From Saprospiraceae bacterium (lineage in GTDB: Bacteria > Bacteroidota > Bacteroidia > Chitinophagales > Saprospiraceae): a DNA stretch of 64,000 nucleotides. Made by a program: the position numbers and the translations under genes. Below, in pieces: positions 33,453 through 42,401 of the stretch; position 1 is the stretch's first letter, and each line of letters begins with the position of its first letter. The notes below the pieces were generated by a model. The model made no database searches and had not been told where the DNA came from. It saw only the letters and a list, made by a program, of their open reading frames with translations. Location of the stretch: contig JAHDES010000006.1 in NCBI GenBank assembly GCA_020628645.1, positions 89,762 to 153,761 on the forward strand. Direction: 5' to 3'.

Positions 33453-36400
33453 ATGAGACACCTTCGTTTAGAACGAAAAAGCATTGTAATTACCTTATTT
33501 TTTTTCCTACTTACATTTTTAGTACAGGCAGAAAAAAAAGAGTTTACATCCTTATTTAGTCCGCAAGACTCTATTTGTGTTGCAAATTTATTCCATTGCA
33601 TTGGAAAACCAGCTTCCACCACCAATTTTACTGCTCAACTTTCGGATTGTTGTGCAACTCCTCCCATCATGGTTAATTGGTGGGATGCTCCTTCGGGAGG
33701 AAATTTATTAGCAACAGGACTTACCTTTAATCCTTTTACGAGTGGTTATATTGATTCTTTATCTACAACTTGTGCTACTGTTTATGCAGAATGCGTTTGT
33801 CCAGCAGGAGGAACAAGCACGCGTTCGGCTGCTCACATTGAAGTAGTTGACTGCGTAAAGGATTGTAATGATGGTTGTAATTATTTCTTAGTGCTAGAAG
33901 ATAGTGCAAATAATGGTTGGGAAGGTGCAAGCATAGATGTCAGTTTAAATGAAGATACGCCTGTAAATTATAAACTACCTAGTGGCAATTGTAATGCTGG
34001 CTATGAAGTGATTTCTTTTGTGGTTCAAAGTGGGCATACGATAGATGTGGAATATTGGGAAACGACCAATGCAGAAGAACATGCTTGGGTTATCTTGGAT
34101 TGGAATCAAGATACCGTCTTAGCAAGTGGATATGATGCAAATGGGCAAAATACAGTTGCACCTACAGTTGCTATCAGTAATAGCGAACGCGTAAAAACGG
34201 CTTGCCCTTCTTGTTGTACAGAAGAGTTAGTAGATGTATTAATTCGAATTACATTGGGAGATAATCCAGAAGAACAAAGTTGGGAATTAGCGGAAGGCTA
34301 TGTCAATGACTCCATACAAGGAACTCAAATAATTGGTATAAATGGAATCCTTTATCAAGGACTGGATCCAGGTGCACACGTAGAATATACAGTTACCTTG
34401 GATAAATGCCAAGCCTATACTTTTTCTAGTTTTGATGCAATGAATGACGGTTGGAATGGTGGTTCTTGGGAGGTTATTACTTCAGATATTAATTATGGAA
34501 CAGAAATAACTAGTCTAGCTGATCCTGCCTATGGTAATTCACTTTTACTTAGTGGTCCTTCAAATCTAGCCTTCACAGATATTGATCGGGTGAGTTTTAA
34601 TGCACCTTGTCAAAATTGCTATCCTGAAAATAGTTCCGTAGATGTTTTTGGAGGAACTGCTTGTCAGTGGTCGGGTGTTTTACCTGTCAATGAACCTTAT
34701 GTGTGTTATCCTAATTGTAATCATGCTTTACCAGATGGATGTCTCACCGAAAATTTAATTGTTTTAGCAGATGGAAATCCTGCTTTAGCGTCTACAATAG
34801 CAACAGGTCCATTTTCTTATACCAATGGTGTAGGACAAGTTGATTTAAGTGTTTTAGGTATCAACCTTCCCGTGGGTTGCCATAAGTTAATCCATGAAGT
34901 AATCTATTGTGATGGAATAATTTCTAAATGCACCACAGATTTGAATATCGTTCAAGAAACGAATCCTTCTATGGTATGCAATGATTTATTACATATCAGT
35001 CTTGCAGAACCAGACGATTTGGATCAAAATGGCACAAATTTCTTAAATGATGATTTTGGAGAATGTGTCATTGAAATTCGCCCTGATATGCTCCTAGAAA
35101 TGCCAAATGTATGTGATGGAGAATATATTGTAGAAATCTTAGATGTAAATGGAAATCCATTAATCGTTTATGGTTCAAATGGATTGCCTTTAGATCAAAA
35201 TGGAATACCAATTCCTACAGGAAATCAATCTATCGAAGCAGCGCACGATTTAATTTCGTATGCACAAATTGGACAAACCTTAAACTATACAGTAAGCCAT
35301 AAATATAGTGGTAATGTCTGTTGGGGACAAATTATAGTGGAAGATAAGCTAGCACCAACCATTGTTTGCAATGATTACAATTTAAATTGTACCCATCCTC
35401 ACGCATTAGATGAATTTTATACGCACACCGAGCAATATGTAGCACCTACAGAAATGCCGATTCAAATTGTAGGAGGTATAATTGGTCAAGTATCCAATAC
35501 TTGGATTCCTATTAATATGGAATGTGTATCTATGAGTGAAGTAATAAAAGATATTCAAGTACAAGTCGATTTAATTCATACTGATGTCACCCATTTAGAT
35601 ATTCTTTTGCACTTACCAGATGCCATGATTGATGCAGGATTGTCTTCTCCTATTCAATTAGAAGAAGTGGGAGGCGTTGGTACGAGTAATTTATACATAC
35701 CCAATCCATCTGGAGATGCATCAGGTTTATTAGCTTTATTGGGTACAGCATGTGAAAATACGACCTCAACTCAACCAGAAGATTTTGTAACCGAAAATTC
35801 AGGCAATTTTCAGCCTTCTAATTTAGGGAATACTTGGTACATCCAAGTCATTGACAATAACCAAGGCGATGGAATTACTCCTGTCGGAACTGGTGAAATT
35901 ACAGCTGCATCTATTACCCTTACTTGTGGTTTTCCCACGCCAGTATTTGCCTATGATTGTGCATTAGATACCATGATTTTATTAGATGAAATGATTGTCG
36001 AGACACATTGCGATCAATCGGAATGGAATGGTGCAGTGATTGAGCGAGTTTGGCAAGCAAGTGATGACTTTGGTCATACCTCAACCTGCACACAAACGGT
36101 AGGATTACAAGCGCCCAGTTTTGATCGAGTTCAATGGCCTGATAATGTGACCCTTGCATGTGATGCTACAGCGGATCCCCTTACGGAAGCGGGTATTCCT
36201 GCATTTGGCTGTTTCCCCATAACAGATGATTATCATGGTTTATGTGATATGACCTATACGTATGACGATCAAACGTTTTCTACTTGTGGGAATAGTTCAA
36301 AAATTCTCCGAACATGGACGATCATTAACTGGTGTACGGGAGTGTCAAAAGATTATGTCCAAACTATTCATCTATCTGATCAAGTAGGGCCAACAATTGA

Positions 36401-39386
36401 TGTTGCCAATATTCTAGCCAATACCAATACTTACACCTGTGATGCGACTGTTGATTTTAATCAAGCTGTAACAGATGATTGTGGTGAAGTAATTAGTCTA
36501 ACGGTTTCCTATCTTATTGGAGGTAATCCTTATCTAGGAAATGAACAATATGCGATCGTTGATATTTTAAATGGCGAACAAATTACAGGACTTGGTCTTG
36601 GAGATACAGAACTAACCATTACTGCAAAAGATGAATGTTTGAATCTCACAGAAGAAACCATTACCATTACAGTAGAAGATAATTCAGCTCCTATTGCGGT
36701 TTGTAAAGATCAACTCCATATTTCACTTGGTGATGATGGAAAGGGGCAAATAAGTGCCACTCAAGCAAATGCAGGTTCTTTTGATAATTGTAGTGAAGTT
36801 ACGCTAGCAATTCGTCGAGTAGGAGGGTGTTTAGGAACATCAGATTGGGGCGAAACAGCAGAATTAGCTTGTTGTGATTTGGATGAAACCATTGCTATAG
36901 AACTTCTTGTAACGGATGCGGCGGGCAATAGTAATAAATGTTGGAAACAACTAGTAGTGGAAGATGCGATTGATCCTACGATAAGTTGTCCAGCAGATAT
37001 TACAATCAATTGTGATGATGAAGGTTTACATGCTATGGAATTTGGTATGCCAAGTCCTTCTGATAATTGCTTTACAGAAATGCTTGACTATCAAGAAAAT
37101 TCAACAGTAGATCAATGTAATGCAGGACTAATTACGCGTACGTGGACCTATGATGATGGCTCTGATAAATCTGGTACAGCCACTTGTACCCAACGCATTA
37201 CTGTTAATCACATTTCTGATTTTATTGTACAATTTCCATCGGATGTAACGATAGGGGAGTGTCCAAGTGGTGATTTAGGAATGACGGGTGAACCCACCAT
37301 TTCGGATGATGATTGTGAGTTAATTGCCATTAGTCATCAAGATCAAGTTTTTGAAATTGTAGAAGATGCTTGTTTTAAAATAGAACGTACTTGGACAGTC
37401 ATCAATTGGTGTGTTTATGAACAAGGCAATCCAAACAATACCAATCTTGGAACGCCACAACCTTTACCACGAACCTATCAAGATGATGATGGTTATTTTA
37501 AATGGGTACAAACGATCAAAGTAACGGATATGGTTCCACCTCAAATTGAGTGTGCATTTGGTCCAGTTCCAGTGGATGATTTAGATAACGAATGTGATGC
37601 TTTTGTTGAGTTAACCCTCAAAGCCATTGATTCATGCTCGCCAGATTCTTTATTAAATATCTCGTATTTTATTGATATTGCTCCGCAAGACGGAATTTAT
37701 GATATTGTAGAAATCAATGGTGGAAATGATGCCAGTAATTTCTTTGAATACGGAGCGCATTTTATTCTTTGGGTAGTAGAAGATGGTTGTGGAAACGAAA
37801 GCGAATGTGGCTACGAATTTGTATTAGCAGATGGCAAACGACCTACCCCCGTTTGTACCAATGGACTTACAGTAGAAATGCCTGCTACAGGCTGTGTGGA
37901 TATTTGGGCAAGCGACTTTTTAGAATATGCATTTGATAATTGCTCACCAGATGATTTTGTAGAATCTTCTGTTAAAGTGCGAATTTTGGGTGATACTAAT
38001 GCGCCACAAGATGTAGTGACCTTTTGTTGTGAAAATCTTGGTCCTCAAGGAGTAGAAGTATGGGTAACGGATGAAGCAGGTAATAGTGATAATTGTACAA
38101 CTTATATCGTTGTACAGGACAATATGTTTGTTTGTGGAACTTCTAGAGCGATGATTGCAGGAGATATTAAAACAGAAGAAGGTATAGAAATACAAGACGC
38201 TATGGTGTATTTAGAAGGGGCAGTATCCAATGCTTTGCCTTCTGATTTAGATGGGCATTATGCCTTTCCAGATTTGGGGATGAATGCTGATTATTCCATT
38301 GCTCCTCAAAAAGATGGAGATGATACCAATGGAGTGACCACCTACGATTTAGTGTTAATGAGCCAGCATATTTTGGGTATTGAGCCATTCACATCTCCCT
38401 ATCAGAGAATTGCTGCTGATGTAAATAGAGACGGATTTATTACAACTTTTGATATTGTACAAACTAGACAACTTATTTTATTTATCCTTAACGAATTTCC
38501 TGATAATACTTCTTGGCGATTCATAGATGCCAGTTATGTATTTCCAAATCCACAAAACCCTTGGGAGGAGGCCTTCCCTGAAAAAATCGATTTAACTAAT
38601 TTAACAGTGGATGAAATGCATACTGATTTTATTGGGGTCAAAATAGGTGATGTCAATGGAAGTGTCAATCCAAATACAGCTACTGCATCAAGTGAACGAC
38701 AAGAGAATCGTATTCCTTTTTATCTTCAAAATGAAGCATTTTCAGCAGAAACAGATGTCGTTTTGCCTGTTCAAGCAAAAGATTTTAAGGAAATCAATGG
38801 CTTTCAAGCAAGTTTACAATTTGATATTGAGGTACTAGAATGGAATAAATGTCAAGCAGTTGCAATCACGCTTCAAGAAGGACAAATAGGAACGACTTTA
38901 TTAGAGGAAGGTATTCTTAATTTATCTTGGCATACACCAAATTCCATTTCTGTATCGGATGAAATCGTACTATTTGAATTGCATTTTAATACAAAAAAAG
39001 AAGGAAATTGGCAAGAAACTATTGCATTAAGTGATCGCTATTTATCCAATGAAATTTATCAATCTAGCGAAGTCAATACGCTTGATCTGCTTTTCCAAGT
39101 GGAAGAAAATTTATCCACTACTTCAGAGTTTGTTTTATATCAAAATCAACCCAATCCGTTTTCAAATGAAACATTGATTGGATTTCAATTAACAAAAGAC
39201 GAACAAGTAGAATTAACCATTTATGACACCAATGGTAAAGTATTGTATCAACAACAGCAATTTTATACCAAAGGTTATCATCAAGAAACTATAGATGCCC
39301 TTTCTCTTGGAAGTTCAGGTATCTTATTTTATCAATTAACAACACCCACCCTCTCTGCTACTAAGAAAATGTTAGTAGTAGACTAA
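33453..39386 (+). CDS. 1977-residue multidomain secreted protein with T9SS type A sorting domain
   Basis: After a signal peptide (about residues 1-27), cysteine-rich beta domains fill the N-terminal 650 residues. Residues about 672-825 resemble a proprotein-convertase P domain (DVTHLDILLHLP, NTWYIQVIDNNQGDG). Repeated HYR-like units follow, with recurrent WTVINWC and DNSAPIAVC-type cores. A carboxypeptidase-regulatory-like domain (about 1566-1610), a dockerin-like calcium loop ADVNRDGFITTFD (about 1653) and a cohesin-like beta domain (about 1749-1886) precede the C-terminal sorting domain, which starts YQNQPNPFSNETLIGF. It is probably a cell-surface structural or binding protein; no catalytic motif was seen. 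Confidence 0.88.
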   Translation: MRHLRLERKSIVITLFFFLLTFLVQAEKKEFTSLFSPQDSICVANLFHCIGKPASTTNFTAQLSDCCATPPIMVNWWDAPSGGNLLATGLTFNPFTSGYIDSLSTTCATVYAECVCPAGGTSTRSAAHIEVVDCVKDCNDGCNYFLVLEDSANNGWEGASIDVSLNEDTPVNYKLPSGNCNAGYEVISFVVQSGHTIDVEYWETTNAEEHAWVILDWNQDTVLASGYDANGQNTVAPTVAISNSERVKTACPSCCTEELVDVLIRITLGDNPEEQSWELAEGYVNDSIQGTQIIGINGILYQGLDPGAHVEYTVTLDKCQAYTFSSFDAMNDGWNGGSWEVITSDINYGTEITSLADPAYGNSLLLSGPSNLAFTDIDRVSFNAPCQNCYPENSSVDVFGGTACQWSGVLPVNEPYVCYPNCNHALPDGCLTENLIVLADGNPALASTIATGPFSYTNGVGQVDLSVLGINLPVGCHKLIHEVIYCDGIISKCTTDLNIVQETNPSMVCNDLLHISLAEPDDLDQNGTNFLNDDFGECVIEIRPDMLLEMPNVCDGEYIVEILDVNGNPLIVYGSNGLPLDQNGIPIPTGNQSIEAAHDLISYAQIGQTLNYTVSHKYSGNVCWGQIIVEDKLAPTIVCNDYNLNCTHPHALDEFYTHTEQYVAPTEMPIQIVGGIIGQVSNTWIPINMECVSMSEVIKDIQVQVDLIHTDVTHLDILLHLPDAMIDAGLSSPIQLEEVGGVGTSNLYIPNPSGDASGLLALLGTACENTTSTQPEDFVTENSGNFQPSNLGNTWYIQVIDNNQGDGITPVGTGEITAASITLTCGFPTPVFAYDCALDTMILLDEMIVETHCDQSEWNGAVIERVWQASDDFGHTSTCTQTVGLQAPSFDRVQWPDNVTLACDATADPLTEAGIPAFGCFPITDDYHGLCDMTYTYDDQTFSTCGNSSKILRTWTIINWCTGVSKDYVQTIHLSDQVGPTIDVANILANTNTYTCDATVDFNQAVTDDCGEVISLTVSYLIGGNPYLGNEQYAIVDILNGEQITGLGLGDTELTITAKDECLNLTEETITITVEDNSAPIAVCKDQLHISLGDDGKGQISATQANAGSFDNCSEVTLAIRRVGGCLGTSDWGETAELACCDLDETIAIELLVTDAAGNSNKCWKQLVVEDAIDPTISCPADITINCDDEGLHAMEFGMPSPSDNCFTEMLDYQENSTVDQCNAGLITRTWTYDDGSDKSGTATCTQRITVNHISDFIVQFPSDVTIGECPSGDLGMTGEPTISDDDCELIAISHQDQVFEIVEDACFKIERTWTVINWCVYEQGNPNNTNLGTPQPLPRTYQDDDGYFKWVQTIKVTDMVPPQIECAFGPVPVDDLDNECDAFVELTLKAIDSCSPDSLLNISYFIDIAPQDGIYDIVEINGGNDASNFFEYGAHFILWVVEDGCGNESECGYEFVLADGKRPTPVCTNGLTVEMPATGCVDIWASDFLEYAFDNCSPDDFVESSVKVRILGDTNAPQDVVTFCCENLGPQGVEVWVTDEAGNSDNCTTYIVVQDNMFVCGTSRAMIAGDIKTEEGIEIQDAMVYLEGAVSNALPSDLDGHYAFPDLGMNADYSIAPQKDGDDTNGVTTYDLVLMSQHILGIEPFTSPYQRIAADVNRDGFITTFDIVQTRQLILFILNEFPDNTSWRFIDASYVFPNPQNPWEEAFPEKIDLTNLTVDEMHTDFIGVKIGDVNGSVNPNTATASSERQENRIPFYLQNEAFSAETDVVLPVQAKDFKEINGFQASLQFDIEVLEWNKCQAVAITLQEGQIGTTLLEEGILNLSWHTPNSISVSDEIVLFELHFNTKKEGNWQETIALSDRYLSNEIYQSSEVNTLDLLFQVEENLSTTSEFVLYQNQPNPFSNETLIGFQLTKDEQVELTIYDTNGKVLYQQQQFYTKGYHQETIDALSLGSSGILFYQLTTPTLSATKKMLVVD

Positions 39387-39417
39387 AAACCAAGGTTAAC
39401 AAACATACCACTACGTT

Positions 39418-39455
39418 TTCCAGAGTTATTTCCTAATAGCTCTGGAATTTTTTTT
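39418..39455 (+). terminator. Rho-independent terminator after the 1977-residue gene
   Basis: TTCCAGAG, a 14-base loop, CTCTGGAA, then eight Ts. An 8-bp perfect stem sits 32 bases after the stop codon. Confidence 0.85.
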
Positions 39456-39479
39456 GCAACCATTTGAAGCCCCTTTTGT

Positions 39480-39501
39480 CCTTAGGAGTAAACCTCCTAA
39501 G
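39480..39501 (+). promoter_or_regulatory. Hairpin abutting a start codon
   Basis: CTTAGGAG, a 5-base spacer and CTCCTAAG form an 8-bp stem ending one base before the ATG at 39502. The stem holds a GGAG strand and its complement, so it could control ribosome access. It is too close to the ATG for a standard Shine-Dalgarno site. Confidence 0.45.
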
Positions 39502-39900
39502 ATGAAAAAAACAATCTTCCTTTTTGTACTGCTTCCTTTCTTTGCTTATTCCCAAACAGATGACTATTGTTCTTGTATGGATACAGAGCCTGATTTTAGT
39601 CGTTTGGATAATTTTGCCAAAGAATTAGAAAAAGCACTCCAAGAATTTACGCCTCAAACACAATCTTCGTTCAACGCTGAATTTATCTCTCAAGAATCGA
39701 CCATCTACGTCAATTCAAAACCACAAAATCCTATTCAAACCATCAATACAGCGGAAGAGAAAAATTTTCAAGAAAAAAATTCCATTGACGAATCACCTAC
39801 TCGCAAATCCTATAAAAAATCATCAAAAAAACGCCTCAAAGGACGATTAAAAAAACAAGGTCGGTTCAAAAAATACAAAGGACAATGCCCTTTTTTCTAA
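39502..39900 (+). CDS. Small secreted protein with strongly basic C-terminus
   Basis: This protein of about 132 residues is counted from ATG 39502 (MKKTIFLFVLLPFFAYSQ, a clear signal peptide); the frame opens upstream at 39454, inside the preceding terminator's T-run. The middle is polar and low-complexity. The last 35 residues are very Lys/Arg-rich (KKSSKKRLKGRLKKQGRF) and end in CPFF. I recognise no family. The basic tail could bind acidic polysaccharide, DNA or lipid. Confidence 0.65.
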   Translation: MKKTIFLFVLLPFFAYSQTDDYCSCMDTEPDFSRLDNFAKELEKALQEFTPQTQSSFNAEFISQESTIYVNSKPQNPIQTINTAEEKNFQEKNSIDESPTRKSYKKSSKKRLKGRLKKQGRFKKYKGQCPFF

Positions 39901-39910
39901 ATCTATTACC

Positions 39911-40085
39911 GTCGTGGCATGACTAATTCCTTAGAAATGGATTTGCATTATTAAAGTAGATAAAATCAGGAAGTCATGCCCCGACTAAAATGTTTCAACT
40001 CTCCTAGCATGACGGGACTAATTCCTTAGAAATAGATTTGAATGATTGAAGTAAATAAAATCAGGAAGTCATGCCCCGACTAAAA
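39911..40085. repeat. Two tandem 95-bp hairpin repeats
   Basis: The segment ACTAATTCCTTAGAAAT, then GATTTG, then AAAATCAGGAAGTCATGCCC occurs twice with a 95-base offset. Copy 1 is bounded by GTCGTGGCATGACT and AGTCATGCCCCGAC, a 14-bp stem with one mismatch. Copy 2 keeps only about 7 bp of the stem. It fills most of the gap before the BNR-like lipoprotein gene. Confidence 0.7.
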
Positions 40086-40136
40086 AGAAACACTTCAAAT
40101 CATCAACTTTTTGTAGTTTAGCTTCAAAATTGGTGT

Positions 40137-41366
40137 ATGCGGTACTTTCTTTTTTTGCTCAGTCTCCTTTATTTTGCTTGTACCGATACAAGTACGTCTT
40201 CCTCTCCCCAAACCATTTCTTTTATACCTACTCCCAATTCCATTGCAGAACAATTCCCCTTTTTATTTGCTGAACATGATACCCTTTGGATGACATGGAT
40301 TCAGGAAAAAGATGCCAGTTCTCATTTACAACTAGCCTATTTTGAGTCCCAAAAACAAGCATGGTCTATTCCCCAAACTATTCAAACAGGAAAAGATTGG
40401 TTTGTTAATTGGGCAGATTTTCCTTCGGTAATAAAAAAAGAGAATCGACTGATGACGTCCTTTTTACCCAAAAATGGAGCAGGTACTTATGCTTATAATG
40501 TAGCTGTCCTTCAATCAACGGATTATGGAAATTTATGGCAAGATCCTTTCATTCCACATACCGATAATACACCTACAGAACATGGTTTTGTAAGTCTTTT
40601 TCCTTTTGAAAATACAATTGGAGTCGTATGGTTAGATGGACGAAATGCCGCCCAAGAAGAAGTTGTTGCACACAATCACGATCATGGAAACGAAGCAGAT
40701 ATGACGCTTCGTTTTGCGAGTATTGATGAGAATGGAGAAATTACCAATGAAACCCTCCTTGATGAACGTGTTTGTTCTTGCTGTCAGACAGATGCGGTTA
40801 CTTTAGGAAATGGACAATCAATAGTAGTTTATAGAGATCGTTCAAAAGAGGAAATCAGAGACTTTAGTTATGTATATTATGCAAATGGAAAATGGTCGTC
40901 TCCAAAATTAATTCATCAAGATAATTGGACAATTGCTGGATGCCCAGTAAATGGTGCAGCTATTGATGCAAATGGAAATAAAGTTGCAATAGCTTGGTAT
41001 ACGATGGCGGATGGTGTTCCTAAAGTTAATCTTGCTTTTTCAGACGCTATTTCAAAAGGCTTTTCCAACCCTATACAAATAAATACGAATCCAACGATAG
41101 GACGAGTAGACGTAAAATTCATTAATACCGACCAAGTAGCCGTAACCAATTTAGAAGAAATTGAAGGCGAAACATATTTGATTTTACGCATTATCAATAC
41201 CAATGGCAGCATTCAAACCGTCAAAAAAATTACTCCATATAATGAAAGTCGTGCTAGTGGATTTCCTCGAATAGCAGTATTGGGCAACGAACTATTCATC
41301 GCGGGTACTGTTGTACAAAAAGATCAATTACCACAATTGGGTTTATGGAATTATCCACTACAATAG
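40137..41366 (+). CDS. Lipoprotein with BNR/sialidase-like beta-propeller
   Basis: This 409-residue protein has a lipoprotein signal ending LYFACT (lipidated Cys near 15). The body repeats propeller blade patterns typical of exo-sialidase-like or BNR folds: LQSTDYGNLWQDPF, GVVWLDGRNA and VAIAWYTMADGVPKVNLAFS. A histidine-rich loop (HNHDHGNEAD, about 180) and a CSCCQTD cluster (about 214-220) could bind a metal. It overlaps the next gene by 22 bases. Enzyme activity is not evident. Confidence 0.78.
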   Translation: MRYFLFLLSLLYFACTDTSTSSSPQTISFIPTPNSIAEQFPFLFAEHDTLWMTWIQEKDASSHLQLAYFESQKQAWSIPQTIQTGKDWFVNWADFPSVIKKENRLMTSFLPKNGAGTYAYNVAVLQSTDYGNLWQDPFIPHTDNTPTEHGFVSLFPFENTIGVVWLDGRNAAQEEVVAHNHDHGNEADMTLRFASIDENGEITNETLLDERVCSCCQTDAVTLGNGQSIVVYRDRSKEEIRDFSYVYYANGKWSSPKLIHQDNWTIAGCPVNGAAIDANGNKVAIAWYTMADGVPKVNLAFSDAISKGFSNPIQINTNPTIGRVDVKFINTDQVAVTNLEEIEGETYLILRIINTNGSIQTVKKITPYNESRASGFPRIAVLGNELFIAGTVVQKDQLPQLGLWNYPLQ

Positions 41367-41923
41367 AAGAAATATGGCGATTATTACAACGCGCCACAGT
41401 TGATAAACGAAGTCCCTTTCGGACTCCTGTTTTAGGAACACAGCATCAGGAAGAAGTGGCACTTCGTACACTCGTTTTACGAAAAATTCATCCTGAAAAT
41501 AGACATTGTACCTTTTATACGGATTACAGAACCCCAAAAATTCGACAATTACTATTTAATCCTAAAGCTAGTCTCCTTTTTTATCATCCTAAAAAACAAC
41601 TCCAAATTCGTCTAAATGGAAAAATTAGTATTCATCATAAAAATGAATTATGTCAAGCAGTTTGGCATAATTTACCACTTTATTCAAGGCGTGATTATTG
41701 CACCATAAAAGCACCAAGTACGCTTTTAGGAAAAGATGAAAAAATTTATCCTTGGGATACAGAATATACATTTGAAAACACAGCTAAAGGTTTTCAAAAT
41801 TTCACCATCCTTCTATTTGAAACTCATAAAATAGATGTCTTACAATTGCATCACTCAGGGCATCAACGCGAACTCCATCAATGGAAAGATAATCAATGGA
41901 TCACAACCTCAATCGTTCCTTAA
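41345..41923 (+). CDS. Pyridoxamine 5-phosphate oxidase-like FMN-binding protein
   Basis: This 192-residue protein has the split-barrel PNPOx-like fold of the Alr4036 group: ALRTLVLRKIHPENRHCTFYTD, then RTPKIRQLLFNPKASLLFYHP and the LQIRLNGKISIHH strand. These segments normally contact FMN and the pyridoxal phosphate-like substrate. True PdxH activity is doubtful because the C-terminal PNPOx dimerisation segment is replaced. Its start lies inside the preceding gene (22-base overlap), implying translational coupling. Confidence 0.82.
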   Translation: MELSTTIEEIWRLLQRATVDKRSPFRTPVLGTQHQEEVALRTLVLRKIHPENRHCTFYTDYRTPKIRQLLFNPKASLLFYHPKKQLQIRLNGKISIHHKNELCQAVWHNLPLYSRRDYCTIKAPSTLLGKDEKIYPWDTEYTFENTAKGFQNFTILLFETHKIDVLQLHHSGHQRELHQWKDNQWITTSIVP

Positions 41924-41943
41924 AAATGCTCAACTAAAAGTGT

Positions 41944-42267
41944 ATGCGACTAATAGGTCACGACATAAAATCAAGTAATTTCACCAAAGTTATTATCCTT
42001 TTAGGTATAGGAATAGTTTGGCGTATTGTAATGGGAGATACCCTAAATACACAGATTCGCGATCCTTATATTTTCCCTGTTATTGGATTTCTTATGGTGA
42101 GTGTAATTTTGGGAGAATTAACGTGTCGATTATATCGCTTTTTTGTCAAAATAGATAATTCAAAACCTAAGCCAATATTAGAGATGCAAGGCGATCAAGA
42201 AGCGCTTTATTTTGGAATAGGATGGGGCATCTTTTTTATATTGTTAACGCTATTTTTAAAAATCTAG
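41944..42267 (+). CDS. Small three-helix membrane protein of unknown function
   Basis: This 107-residue protein has three hydrophobic segments: VIILLGIGIVWRIVMG, IFPVIGFLMVSVILGEL and ALYFGIGWGIFFILLTLFL. A charged loop lies between the second and third. I recognise no family beyond a general small inner-membrane protein. It lies 20 bases after the PNPOx-like gene and probably ends that operon. Confidence 0.65.
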   Translation: MRLIGHDIKSSNFTKVIILLGIGIVWRIVMGDTLNTQIRDPYIFPVIGFLMVSVILGELTCRLYRFFVKIDNSKPKPILEMQGDQEALYFGIGWGIFFILLTLFLKI

Positions 42268-42320
42268 GGCAGACCTTCCTATCTATGAGATCAGTATGAA
42301 ATATTCCCTTTCCTAGAATA

Positions 42321-42392
42321 TTAATCAGATTGATGATAAGGGAGTAAATTCCCTTGAGTTATAAATGCTCCAAGGTGGTTTTAACTCCTTTT
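42321..42392 (-). repeat. R6-like palindromic segment, inverted copy
   Basis: The reverse complement reads GGAGTTAAAACCACCTTGGA, then CAAGGGAATTTACTCCCTT, then ATCAATC. This parallels the interior of 18764-18895. It sits between convergent genes. The GGGAGTAAATTCCC hairpin could also help end transcription. Confidence 0.55.
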
Positions 42393-42401
42393 CATGTTTA
42401 A

